Positions 53,527 through 62,840 of a DNA stretch of 64,000 nt are shown one piece after another. The notes under the pieces are model-generated. The model ran no database searches. It saw only the letters and a list, made by a program, of their open reading frames with translations, and was not told where the DNA came from. The DNA comes from an uncultured Poribacteria bacterium. Lineage in GTDB: Bacteria > Poribacteria > WGA-4E > WGA-3G. A program made the position numbers and the translations under genes. The DNA lies in contig OX638352.1 in assembly GCA_951813545.1 (NCBI GenBank), positions 3,488,835 through 3,552,834 on the forward strand. Reading direction: 5' to 3'. Numbering within the stretch: the stretch's first letter is position 1; each line of letters opens with the position of its first letter.

Positions 53527-54528
53527 ATGAACAGACCACCAGAAGATTTCGTCTTAGTCAATGAGGAACGGCTTCTCAACTTTTCGACCACTTGCTTTGA
53601 GAAAGCGGGTCTCACACACGAACACGCCGCACTCATCAGTCGCTTACTCGTCAATTCCGACTTGCGAGGTGTCCGTAGCCACGGCACACGGACTGTTAAT
53701 AGATATTGTGGTGGCTTTGAAAGCGGAGGTCTCAACCCACGTCCGAACATCCGTGTCATCCATGAAACACCAACGGCTGTCGTGCTTGACGGCAACGGCA
53801 CCCTCGGTTATCTTCCGATGGTACGTGCCACCGAACACGCCATCGCCAAAGCGAAAGAGGTCGGTATCGGGATGGGGCTTGTCCGTTATATTGGGCACTA
53901 TGGATCTGCAGGACACTATGCCCGTATGTGTAACGAAGCCGGTTGCATCGGTTTTTCGGTACAGGGATCCCGGAACCACGGTAATGCCGGAAACCGAGAT
54001 CCCAAACCGCAGCTCGGCTACTACGGCAACCCGCCCATCTGTTTCGCCATCCCTTCTGGCGATGAACCGCCGGTTGTGCTGGATGCCGCAACCTGTATCA
54101 TGGCGGATTACCAACGCGGTCCCGAATTCGATGCACTACTTTCGATGATTCCCGCTGCTTTCTTCAAGAGTATCGGCTATACCGCCGTAGCACACCTGCT
54201 CGGTGGTGGACTCACAGGTTTCACCGAACCGCCACCGGAAGACACCGCAAAATGGAAACCTCCACAGGGGGGTATGGTACTCGCGATAGATATTGAATCC
54301 GTTGTGCCACTTAATGTTTTCCACACAGAAGTCGACCGTATGATGCATGATGTCCGTGAAACATACGAACCTTTGCCAGAGACTGATAGGGCATTGCTAC
54401 CAGGAGCAATTGAAATGGAACGCACAGAGCAGCATCGTCGTGAAGGCATCCGTTACGGGGAGATGGAACAGGAATCCGCACGCGCGGTTAGCGAACGATT
54501 AGGTGTACCACTGCCCTGGAGCGAATAA
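53527..54528 (+). CDS. Malate/L-lactate dehydrogenase (Ldh_2) family oxidoreductase, tandem copy
   Basis: 333 residues, ATG with GAGGAAAG upstream. Almost the same as the preceding protein over the whole length (for example SRLLVNSDLRGVRSHGTRTV and LVRYIGHYGSAGHYARMCNE); differences cluster near KWKPPQGGMV and in single substitutions. It is a recent tandem duplication; both copies keep the family motifs and intact frames, so both are probably functional or dosage-selected. The 243-bp gap that follows has no feature I can name. Confidence 0.85.
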   Translation: MNRPPEDFVLVNEERLLNFSTTCFEKAGLTHEHAALISRLLVNSDLRGVRSHGTRTVNRYCGGFESGGLNPRPNIRVIHETPTAVVLDGNGTLGYLPMVRATEHAIAKAKEVGIGMGLVRYIGHYGSAGHYARMCNEAGCIGFSVQGSRNHGNAGNRDPKPQLGYYGNPPICFAIPSGDEPPVVLDAATCIMADYQRGPEFDALLSMIPAAFFKSIGYTAVAHLLGGGLTGFTEPPPEDTAKWKPPQGGMVLAIDIESVVPLNVFHTEVDRMMHDVRETYEPLPETDRALLPGAIEMERTEQHRREGIRYGEMEQESARAVSERLGVPLPWSE

Positions 54529-54771
54529 TTTTCATACTGCCGTAGAAGAAAATCAAGGAAACAGATGCGATTTTCCTTGCCTTTTTTGGGAAAATGTTAC
54601 ATACTTTTTAGGACTTCTAAATGTACCAAGATACCCAATCCTCGCTTTTACCGTACTGCTGAACGCAAACTTGCAGAAGGAACCCCAAATACAAGTATTC
54701 TCCCTCAGGACGGGGTACCTGACATATTATTTTTTATCTTTGAATAAGATACTTTAAGAGAGGTATTCATT

Positions 54772-57453
54772 TTGCACACTCAAATTAAAACCAGTTTTTT
54801 GTTTTACACGTTCACGTTGTTCGTATGCCTCAATTTCTTTTTCCTAAGTAGCACCGATGCACAAGTTGGCGAATCCGTCAGCGACAACTATACATTTGAA
54901 ACGATAGACGTTCCCGATGTAGATTTTTTGGCATTGACGGCGAGTAGCGACTTTGAAGATTACGCGGGCTACACAAAAAGTGCTGATGGCGAAAAAGAAG
55001 TTGCCTTTACGCTGATTGATGGCGTTTTTACGACCTACGATTTCCCCGACTCACAGAACACCTATTTCTTTGCCCTCGGTAATAATGGAAACGCTGCCGG
55101 ACACTATCAGGATAGCGACGGTTTATACCACGGTGTCGTCTTAGAAGATGGCGAACTGCGCCAATACAATTTTCCGGGTGCCGTCCAAACAGAAATATAC
55201 GGTATTAGTGATGCGACGGGGGCACTGACGGGCAATTTTATAGACGCTTCTGGAGTTCGCCGCGGATTCTCAGGAGACGAAATCATTGAGTTCCCCGGGG
55301 CATCGGAAACATTCGCCGATTTCGTGAACTCGAGCGGTGGTATGGTCGGTAGCTACGTAGATGCTGACGGTCTATATCACCCTTATGTGCGTACCCCAGA
55401 TGGCAGATTTGCACCTCTCAATCTTCCACAGGCATCGGATCTGGAATACTTTTTTGTGCACGGTATCAACGATGCAAGGGTTATGGTTGCCCGAACCAAA
55501 CGGGTGGATGGTGTCCCGAGCACCCTTGTTGGCACATTCCAAGAGGGACTACAGAGATTTAACGTCCCGGACAGCGTTAGCACGGAGGGCTACAATATCA
55601 ATCAGGACGGTTCGATCGTCGGGCACTATGACTCACCCGATGGACGCAGACACGGGTTCATTGCCAGACCCATAACGGACACTGATGCACCCGTCGAGGA
55701 TCAACCCGTTGCCACACCCACCGACTTCAACTATACTTTTGAGAGTATTGATGTTCCGGGTGTAGAGTTTTTGGCATTGACAGCGAGTAGCGACTTTGAG
55801 GATTACGCAGGCTACACGAAAAGTGCTGATGGTGAAAAAGATGTCGCCTTTACGCTCATTGATGGCGTTTTTACCACCCACGATTTCCCTGACTCGCAGG
55901 GCACCTATTTCTATGCGCTCGGTAATGATGGGCAAGCTGCAGGACACTACGAAGATAGCGACGGTCTGTATCATGGGGTCGTCTTGGAAAATGGTGAGTT
56001 GAAAGAATACAATTTCCCAGATGCCGTCGAAACGGAGATATACGGTATCAGTGATGCGACGGGGGCACTGACGGGTAATTTTATAGATGCTTCTGGCGTT
56101 CGTCGCGGATTCTCAGGAGACGCAATCGTTGAGGTCCCGGGGGCATCGGCAACTTATGCCGATTTCGTGAACTCGAGCGGTCGTATGGTGGGCAGCTACG
56201 TAGATGCTGACGGTGTATATCATCCATACGTACGTACCCCAGATGACAGATTTATATCTATTGACCTTCCACAGGCAGCACAGTACGAATACTTTTTTGT
56301 GCACGGTATCAACGATGTAGGGACTCTCGTTGGTCGAACTAAACGGGTGGGAGATGTCCCACGCACCATTGTTGGCTCATTCCAGCACGGGCTAAAGGAA
56401 TTGAACGTTCCGGGCAGCGTTAGCACGGAGGGCTGGAACATCAATCAGGATGGTTCCGTCGTCGGACACTACGATTCAGCAGATGGACGCAGACACGGGT
56501 TCATCGCAAGAACCACTACCGAGGCAGAAAGCACTCATTTTGGCAACTTCTACACGGTCACGCTGTCCAAAGGTTTGAACATGCTTTCTGTACCATTGGC
56601 ACCAACAACACCGATGACTGCTAAGTCCCTCGTTGCGACGACAGGGGCGACAACCGTCATCATGCTTGATGCACCAAACCAACGTTTCATTGCCTGGACG
56701 CCAGGCGCACCCGACGACGGGTTTCCAATTGAAGGTGGCAAAGGTTATATCGTCAATGTGCCAGAAACTCGAAACTTTGCATTCGTCGGCGCACCCTGGA
56801 CAGATCCAACGGAGGAGGCTGCCGCAGCACCTACTCTATCCATGGGAATGCCTCAGCAAGCATGGGCATTCGTTGTCAGTGGACACTTGAAAGGTAAACC
56901 TGCGCTTGATGGCGATCAAGTCATCGTCCGCAATCTGAGAACGAACAGTGTGATAACCGCCTCAGTGCAAGGCGATTACTTCGCTGCTGCGACTGCCAAC
57001 TTAGAGCGGCGCAGCGTCGTCCAAGTTGGAGATGTGATTGAATTACGTGTCATCGGTCCAGGTGGAAATTTTGAATCGCAAACTGTTAGTTTTAAAGTGA
57101 CCCCTGAGGACTTGGCAAACGCGGTTTTGTCCGTCAGTATTGATGGCATCGGTCAACCGACGCAGAGTCTGTTGCTGCAGAACTACCCGAATCCGTTTAA
57201 CCCTGAGACCTGGATTCCATATCAACTCTCGGAAGACAGTCAGGTATCGGTCTCCATTTACGATACAACGGGTCAGTTGGTTCGCACGCTTTCGCTCGGT
57301 TTCCAATCCGCAGGATTTTACAATAGTCAGGGGCGTGCTGCATATTGGGACGGACGCAATGCCCTCGGCGAACGCGTTGCGAGTGGTATCTATTTTTACC
57401 AGTTGACGACCCCCTTCTTCCAGCAAACACGGCGACTCGTCATTGTAAAGTAG
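54772..57453 (+). CDS. Secreted HAF-repeat-like protein with C-terminal sorting-type domain
   Basis: 893 residues, starting at TTG (AGAGAGG upstream). Signal peptide about 1-31. Two tandem units of about 275 residues (each starting YTFE.IDVP.V.FLALTASSD and ending DGRRHGFIAR) are very similar; inside each, short G.I.D..G...G.Y repeats resemble the HAF family of extracellular repeats, probably a beta-propeller. A linking domain follows (LSKGLNMLSVPLAPTTPMTA, then a PDDGFPIEGGKGYIVNV section), then the C-terminal QNYPNPFNPETWIPYQLSED to RRLVIVK domain shared with 37090 and 59801. Predicted cell-surface or secreted; function unknown. Confidence 0.75.
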   Translation: MHTQIKTSFLFYTFTLFVCLNFFFLSSTDAQVGESVSDNYTFETIDVPDVDFLALTASSDFEDYAGYTKSADGEKEVAFTLIDGVFTTYDFPDSQNTYFFALGNNGNAAGHYQDSDGLYHGVVLEDGELRQYNFPGAVQTEIYGISDATGALTGNFIDASGVRRGFSGDEIIEFPGASETFADFVNSSGGMVGSYVDADGLYHPYVRTPDGRFAPLNLPQASDLEYFFVHGINDARVMVARTKRVDGVPSTLVGTFQEGLQRFNVPDSVSTEGYNINQDGSIVGHYDSPDGRRHGFIARPITDTDAPVEDQPVATPTDFNYTFESIDVPGVEFLALTASSDFEDYAGYTKSADGEKDVAFTLIDGVFTTHDFPDSQGTYFYALGNDGQAAGHYEDSDGLYHGVVLENGELKEYNFPDAVETEIYGISDATGALTGNFIDASGVRRGFSGDAIVEVPGASATYADFVNSSGRMVGSYVDADGVYHPYVRTPDDRFISIDLPQAAQYEYFFVHGINDVGTLVGRTKRVGDVPRTIVGSFQHGLKELNVPGSVSTEGWNINQDGSVVGHYDSADGRRHGFIARTTTEAESTHFGNFYTVTLSKGLNMLSVPLAPTTPMTAKSLVATTGATTVIMLDAPNQRFIAWTPGAPDDGFPIEGGKGYIVNVPETRNFAFVGAPWTDPTEEAAAAPTLSMGMPQQAWAFVVSGHLKGKPALDGDQVIVRNLRTNSVITASVQGDYFAAATANLERRSVVQVGDVIELRVIGPGGNFESQTVSFKVTPEDLANAVLSVSIDGIGQPTQSLLLQNYPNPFNPETWIPYQLSEDSQVSVSIYDTTGQLVRTLSLGFQSAGFYNSQGRAAYWDGRNALGERVASGIYFYQLTTPFFQQTRRLVIVK

Positions 57454-57473
57454 AAGCCATCCGTAACTTATAG

Positions 57474-57508
57474 GTGTCACGGTTGCGTCATTGACGTAAC
57501 TGTGACAC
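57474..57508 (+). terminator. Long hairpin terminator
   Basis: GTGTCACGGTTGCGTCA and TGACGTAACTGTGACAC are complementary over 17 positions apart from two G-T pairs; TTCTTT follows. It lies 20 bp after the stop of the HAF-like gene. Confidence 0.65.
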
Positions 57509-57565
57509 TTCTTTAAGCGAAAAAAAGGTTTTTGTTTAAGATTCGGCACCCCTTCCCAGTAACGG

Positions 57566-59197
57566 CTTACTATTACCCATAAGTATTTTGGAATGTGTGA
57601 GTGTCTTTTTAGTTGATTTGGTGTGCAAGTAAAAAGGGATGGATTGAAGTCAGTATTCTTATTTTCTTGGCGATTAGAAATGGGTCTGCTATGCTCAAGA
57701 GACGGTGTGAAGAAAGCAGCGAGATATTTCTTTCTTTGAATAGGAGTCAATGATGTTTTTAGAAGATACTGCGTTATCGCTGTCATGGAGTCGTCAGGAG
57801 TTTTCGGGTCTTGACTTCGGCGATAGGCGTCTGAATGACAGGTTCATTGATGTTGCCGATGCGTTAGCCTCACATCCGGAGTCAACGATCAATGCGGCGT
57901 GTGGGGATTGGTCATCAGTGAAAGCGGCGTATCGTTTATTTGATAATGAAAAAGTGTCGTCTGCGCAGATCCTTGCGCCCCACTTTGAAAGGACGGTTGA
58001 TGGGATGTCAGCCTATCGTCGTGTATTTGCGATCCAAGATAAGACGTATCTGGATTACACCGATCATCGGTCAACACAAGGTTTAGGTTCGATTGGCACG
58101 AAGTCTCAGAAGCGCTGGGGTTTTGTGAAACATACGACGTTGCTGGTCAGTGAATCGGGTGTTCCATTGGGATGTCTGACGGATAAAGTGTGGGTTCGTG
58201 ATGGTTTTGGCGTCAAGGATCATAAGTCAAAGTGCCTTGAAGAAAAAGAGAGCTACAGATGGATTGAAGCCTTATCAGCAGTCAAGGCTGCGACCCCTGA
58301 AGGCGTTGAGGTGATCTTTCTTTCGGATCGTGAATCCGATATTTATGAGTTTTTCGTTGAGGCGGGTGAAACGCCTTTCGTGATCCGTGCGGCGCAAGAC
58401 CGTTGCGTGGATGCCTGTGTCGGTAAACTCTCTGAGTTAGTGAGACGTCAAGAAGGTGTCGGTGAGTTTCAGACCGAAGTTGCCCGGCGTGGCAATCAAC
58501 CCGCACGCCAGGCGACCGTGCGTGTGCGTTTTACAATCGCGACGCTGCGTCCACCGAGGCGTAGGTCTTCAGGGGCTGAGGCATTTCCCACTGTTGAGGT
58601 GTCTGTTGTATGGGTGCTGGAAACCGATCCGCCTGATGGCGTAAAACCCTTGGAATGGTTGCTCCTTACAAACGTCAAAGTTTCCAACTTCTCTGATGCG
58701 CTTCAGCGCATAGACGGGTATAAACAACGTTGGCAGATTGAGGTATATTTCTAAAGTGTTGAAGTCCGGCACGAAAGTGGAGCGCGTGCGCCTGGCAACT
58801 AAAGACCGGCTGCTTCGCTATATTGCTTTACTGAGTGTCATTGCCTGGCGCCTTTATTGGTTGACGAAAATAAATCGACACACATCGGAGGCTGATTGCA
58901 CACACGTCTTACATGACCATGAATGGAAAGCACTTTACTGCGTGACACATAAGACCCAGAGGCTGCCTGAAAAGATACCCACCGTCTCTCAAGTCGTCCT
59001 CTGGATTTGCCAAACTCGGTGGTTTTTTAGGACGCAAGTCAGATGGCAATCCGGGAGTGACGGTGCTTTGGCGGGGGTGGCAAAGGTTGAATGATATTTC
59101 TAACACCTTTGCCATTTTTCAAAACGCTGGAGAAGGCGGCACCACTGACAAATTACTCTTATAGAACCCCCACCCAATACTTATGGGTAATAGTAAG
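57566..59197 (+). mobile_element. IS4-family insertion sequence, complete ends
   Basis: 1632 bp with perfect 22-bp terminal inverted repeats: CTTACTATTACCCATAAGTA onward at 57566-57587, complementary to 59176-59197. Flanked by an 11-bp direct target duplication CCCAGTAACGG (57555-57565 and 59198-59208). Both features fit the IS4 family. Perfect ends and duplication mean a recent insertion. Removing it restores ACCCCTTCCCAGTAACGGGT, part of a small palindrome, as the target. Confidence 0.9.
57750..59094 (+). pseudogene. IS4-family (Tn5-like) transposase, one-base frameshift
   Basis: The ATG at 57750 or 57753 follows AGGAG. FSGLDFGDRRLNDRFI and INAACGDWSSVKAAYRLFDN are the Tn5-type N-terminus; DDE residues are Asp near 97 (AIQDKTYLDYTDH), Asp193 (IFLSDRESDIYEF) and Glu331. 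The YREK signature Y-2-R-3-E-6-K (YKQRWQIEVYF.VLK) is complete only if the extra T at 58752 is removed: the first frame stops at 58754, and the rest (KVLKSGTKVERVRL, YIALLSVIAWRLYWL) continues one frame over to 59094. By present sequence the enzyme lacks its C-terminal part. Confidence 0.85.
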
Positions 59198-59304
59198 CCC
59201 AGTAACGGGTGGGGACCCCGGTTTCAAACCGTGAAGAAATCCGCAGAAACACCCAAGCAAAAATCCCAAGCAAAAACCCTACCTTTTTTGGGGTTGCGGA
59301 CGTA

Positions 59305-59354
59305 TAAGTCTCAATCTGCTGAATTCCGACCCTTGCTGTAAGTCTCAATCTGCT
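59305..59354. repeat. Two 16-bp direct repeats
   Basis: TAAGTCTCAATCTGCT occurs at 59305-59320 and 59339-59354. Only two copies, so not a CRISPR array. Part of the roughly 600-bp non-coding stretch 59209-59800. Confidence 0.6.
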
Positions 59355-59400
59355 TATCCTTTACCGTGAATTTGATGATTAAAAATGTGAACATGGTTTC

Positions 59401-59625
59401 TGTAGGTTGGGTTGAGCAGTAAATCCCCCGTGTTTATACAGTAAATCAGGCCTTTCCATGAATCGTTGATATAGATAGATATAGCGAAACCCAACAAATC
59501 AATGGTGTTGAAAGTAAAAAGCGTTGGGTTTCACTCTCTCTTTGGTGTCTTCAGGTTTCCTACTGAACTTGATAGGTATCTTTTCTATCCACGTTTTACT
59601 TGATTCCCGTTCAACCCAACCTACA
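59401..59625. repeat. 225-bp nested palindromic element
   Basis: Outer 15-bp perfect inverted repeat TGTAGGTTGGGTTGA (59401-59415) and TCAACCCAACCTACA (59611-59625). A central second one, GAAACCCAAC (59486-59495) with GTTGGGTTTC (59523-59532). No coding region inside. A single TGTAGGTTGGGTTGA also occurs at 42882-42896. A MITE-like repeat; from here to 59800 only the 5' leader of the next gene follows. Confidence 0.65.
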
Positions 59626-59800
59626 AGATTCAAGATTTTTTATCAAAATCACATTATTCCTCGGAAATAAAAAGTGGTTAATATCACAGAAAAGTGCTAT
59701 AATATCTATAGAGAATTCCTTTTGGTATCGGTTTGGATAGCTCATTTAAACAAAGACCTTCTACTGACGATTTCCGAACGCACGTTAAAAAAGGATAATT

Positions 59801-61617
59801 ATGAATCACTACACAAAAATAGCACTTATTCTGTCTATATGTCTAACCATCTGCTTGATAGCGGACACCGTTGCACAAGTTAGTACCGACACACCGACTG
59901 CAGATTATATCTTTGAGACCATCGAAGTTCCGGGCGTCGATTTTCTGGAGGTGGCTGCAAGCAACGACTTCGGAGACTACGCAGGGAACACCCGTAGCCC
60001 TGATGGCGAGAAAACCATCGGCTTCACATTGATAGACGGTGTTTTCACCACGTACGATTTTCCCGGGTCCCTGAGCACCTTTTTCTATGCACTTGACAAC
60101 GCTGGAAAAGCAGCGGGACACTACAAAGGTCCTGATGAACTTTACCACGGTGTTATCTTAGAAAATGGCGAACTGCGCCAATATGATTTTCCCGGTGCAG
60201 CCGAAACCCACATCTACGGTCTTAGCGATGAAACGGGGGCACTGAGCGGTAATATTGTTGATGCAGCGGGAGTCCCCCACGCTTTCTCAGGGGATCTAAC
60301 AATTACATTCCCTGGCGCAGTCAACACTTATGGGGACTTTGTCAATGCCGCAGGTGCTGTCGTCGGCAGCTACGTGGATACCGATGGAATGCCTCACGGG
60401 TTCATACGTCACCCTGATGGCAGTTTCACCACTATTGACCTTCCAGAAATTCCGAATCTTCAATTTCTATTTGTGAACACCATCACCGACCTCGGTGTTA
60501 TCGGCTTCAGAGCCAAAGCAGTAAATGATATTCTGCGGTCTTATATCCTCCTGCCAGACGACACCCTCTATGAAGTACAACTCCCAGGCAGTGCTATCAC
60601 TGTCGTCCGAAATGTTAACCAGGATGGAAGTATTATCGGTTATTATGACCTACCAGATGGACGTAGACACGGTTTCCTCGGTAGACCTAAAACACAACCA
60701 ACCGGAGAAGGTTTCGGCAATATTTTCTCCATGCACCTTTCTACAGGTTTGAACATGCTGTCTGTGCCGTTGAAACCGACTGTCCACATGACAGCACGCT
60801 CACTCGCACTAAAGACAGGGGCGACAACGGTCATTACGTTTGACACCTCAAACCAGGCGTTTTTGGCATGGACACCAAACGCACCCGACGACGGATTTCC
60901 CATCGAAGGGGCAAAAGGGTACATCGTCAATCTACCAACGGCACCCGACGTTGTCTTCACCGGAACAGGATGGACGAATCAGACACAGGTGCCCACAGCA
61001 CCGCTCGCAAAAATACCGTCTCAGACGTGGGCATTCGTTGTTAGTGGATATTTAGAAGGGATCCAGCAGTTTGACGATTATCTTGTTACCGTCCGAAACC
61101 ACCGGACGAAGGCTGTTATGAAGACTCAAGTACGTAGCAATTATTTTGCCGCTGCCACCGCTGATCTTAACTATCGTAGCGTCCTTGAAGTTGGTGATAC
61201 GCTGGAACTGGTTGTCACCGATACCCAAGGCAACATTGTCTCGGAAAAGTTCAACTTCACGGTGAATGCTGCCAATCTCGTAAACGCGGTGCTATCGGTC
61301 AGGCTTACCGACATCGGTACACCGAAGCAGAGTCTCCTGTTGCAGAACTATCCGAATCCATTTAATCCTGAGACGTGGATACCCTATCGCCTCTCAGAAG
61401 CCGGTCCGGTGTCGTTATCCATTTACGACGCAACAGGCGAACTTATCCGAACGTTTCGCTCGGCTATCAGTCGGCAGGCTTCTATCAGAATCGAGAACGT
61501 GCCGTCTATTGGGATGGACGCAATGCCTTAGGTGAACCCGTCGCAAGTGGTGTCTATTTCTATCAATTGGTAACGCCATCTTTCCAGCAAACGCGCCGGA
61601 TGCTCATTTTAAAGTAG
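59801..61617 (+). pseudogene. HAF-repeat-like secreted protein, frameshifted in its C-terminal domain
   Basis: Signal peptide 1-25, then one unit related to the 54772 repeats (IFETIEVPGVDFLEVAASND to PDGRRHGFLGRP), the linking domain (LSTGLNMLSVPLKPTVHMTA) and the start of the sorting-type domain (QNYPNPFNPETWIPYRLSEA). After GELIRT the frame is lost: the present frame ends at 61531, whereas SLGYQSAGFYQNRERAVYWD to RRMLILK continues in the next frame to 61617. The homologue has ACGCTTTCGCTC where this gene has ACGTTTCGCTC near 61451, so a single C is missing. Without correction the protein loses the terminal part of its sorting signal. Confidence 0.75.
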
Positions 61618-61678
61618 GAGCAACGAAACATCGGCAGGAATGCTGGCGGTGTTTGAAACCTCGCCGCTGGCTTGAACA

Positions 61679-62788
61679 ATGCAATATCAATGCGCGAAAT
61701 GCAATAATACTTATGAAATCTCGCCGTTGCGCTATAAGTGCGATTGTGGCAGCGCGTTGAACCTCATCGCTGATTCACGTATCTTGCCGAACGCACAAGT
61801 TCCAGCAGCGATGTCGCTTTGGCGGTATCGCGAGGCACTACCAATTGATGCAGAGACAGATATTGTCACGCTCGGTGAAGGTATGACACCTCTCATTCCT
61901 ATTGAGACTGATGCTCCTGAACACCTTTTGAAATTGGACTACCTCTGTCCGACAGGTTCCTATAAGGACAGGGGTGCGGCTGTTCTTCTCACGCATCTCA
62001 AAGCACTTGGGGTCGAGGAGGTCGTCGAGGATTCATCGGGCAATGCGGGTGCTGCAATAGCCGCCTACAGTGCAAGGGCAGGCATCTGCTGCACCATCTA
62101 CTGTCCTGAGTCCACCTCAAAAGGCAAATTAAAACAGATTTCTGCTTACGGTGCCGAACTGAAATTGGTGGAAGGGAACCGCATGGCAACCACAGAAGCA
62201 GTCAAACTCGCGGCGGAAACCACCTGCTACGCATCCCACAATTGGCACCCGTTCTTCTTAGAAGGCACAAAAACACTTGCGTATGAGATCGTTGAACAAC
62301 TTGGGTGGCGCGCACCAACACACGTCATCTGCCCCGTTGGGTTCGGGAGTATCTATTTAGGGCTTTTCATCGGATTTCGCGAATTAAATGTACAAGGTAT
62401 CATCAAAGACACACCGAGGCTCCTTGGCGTTCAGCCCGATGTCTGTTGTCCAATTTACAACGCATACCTTGAAAATACATCCTTTATCTCAAGAATGATA
62501 CAAACTGGAGAAACGCTTGCCGAAGGCATCACTGCTGAACTCCCGATCCGAGGCGACAACATTTTGGAGGCACTTCGCTCTACAAATGGCGCATTTACCA
62601 CCGTTGACGATACAAACATCAAGAAGGGAATGAAGATACTCGCGACCAAAGGGATTTACGTTGAACCAACTTCCGCTGTGGTCGTTAGCGCGTATCAAAA
62701 GTTTAAAAAAGAAGGAACCATAACCACGGGTGACCAAGTGGTGTCGATCCTTACCGGTATCGGTTTAAAATCAAGCGGTGTCTTGTAG
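61679..62788 (+). CDS. Threonine synthase-like PLP-dependent enzyme
   Basis: 369 residues. N-terminal zinc-ribbon-like CAKCNNTYEISPLRYKCDCG, then LGEGMTPLIPIE, and the PLP lysine Lys96 in CPTGSYKDRGAAV. VEDSSGNAGAAIAAYSARAG and PVGFGSIYLGL provide cofactor phosphate contacts. These features match threonine synthase (O-phosphohomoserine to threonine), the end of the pathway that starts with the aspartate kinase at 31737. Related lyases share the fold, so the reaction is probable, not certain. No clear ribosome binding site is seen; the next gene begins 52 bp downstream. Confidence 0.8.
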   Translation: MQYQCAKCNNTYEISPLRYKCDCGSALNLIADSRILPNAQVPAAMSLWRYREALPIDAETDIVTLGEGMTPLIPIETDAPEHLLKLDYLCPTGSYKDRGAAVLLTHLKALGVEEVVEDSSGNAGAAIAAYSARAGICCTIYCPESTSKGKLKQISAYGAELKLVEGNRMATTEAVKLAAETTCYASHNWHPFFLEGTKTLAYEIVEQLGWRAPTHVICPVGFGSIYLGLFIGFRELNVQGIIKDTPRLLGVQPDVCCPIYNAYLENTSFISRMIQTGETLAEGITAELPIRGDNILEALRSTNGAFTTVDDTNIKKGMKILATKGIYVEPTSAVVVSAYQKFKKEGTITTGDQVVSILTGIGLKSSGVL

Positions 62789-62840
62789 TTGCAACGCTAA
62801 GACTTGATGTTCGTAATATTAATTAGAAAAAATACGAAAA

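Noticed and set aside
57540..57565. A fifth copy of the promoter-like block (GCACCCCTTCCC)
   Set aside because: Only the left half is similar; the GTATC and TTAATTATAAA part is absent and the place is the IS4 target site.
58735..58765. Programmed +1 frameshift in the IS4 transposase
   Set aside because: TTC TAA resembles no established slippery site well; a simple one-base insertion explains it. Kept only as a minor alternative.
59305..59354. Possible CRISPR array
   Set aside because: Only two 16-bp direct repeats and no cas genes; too short and too few.
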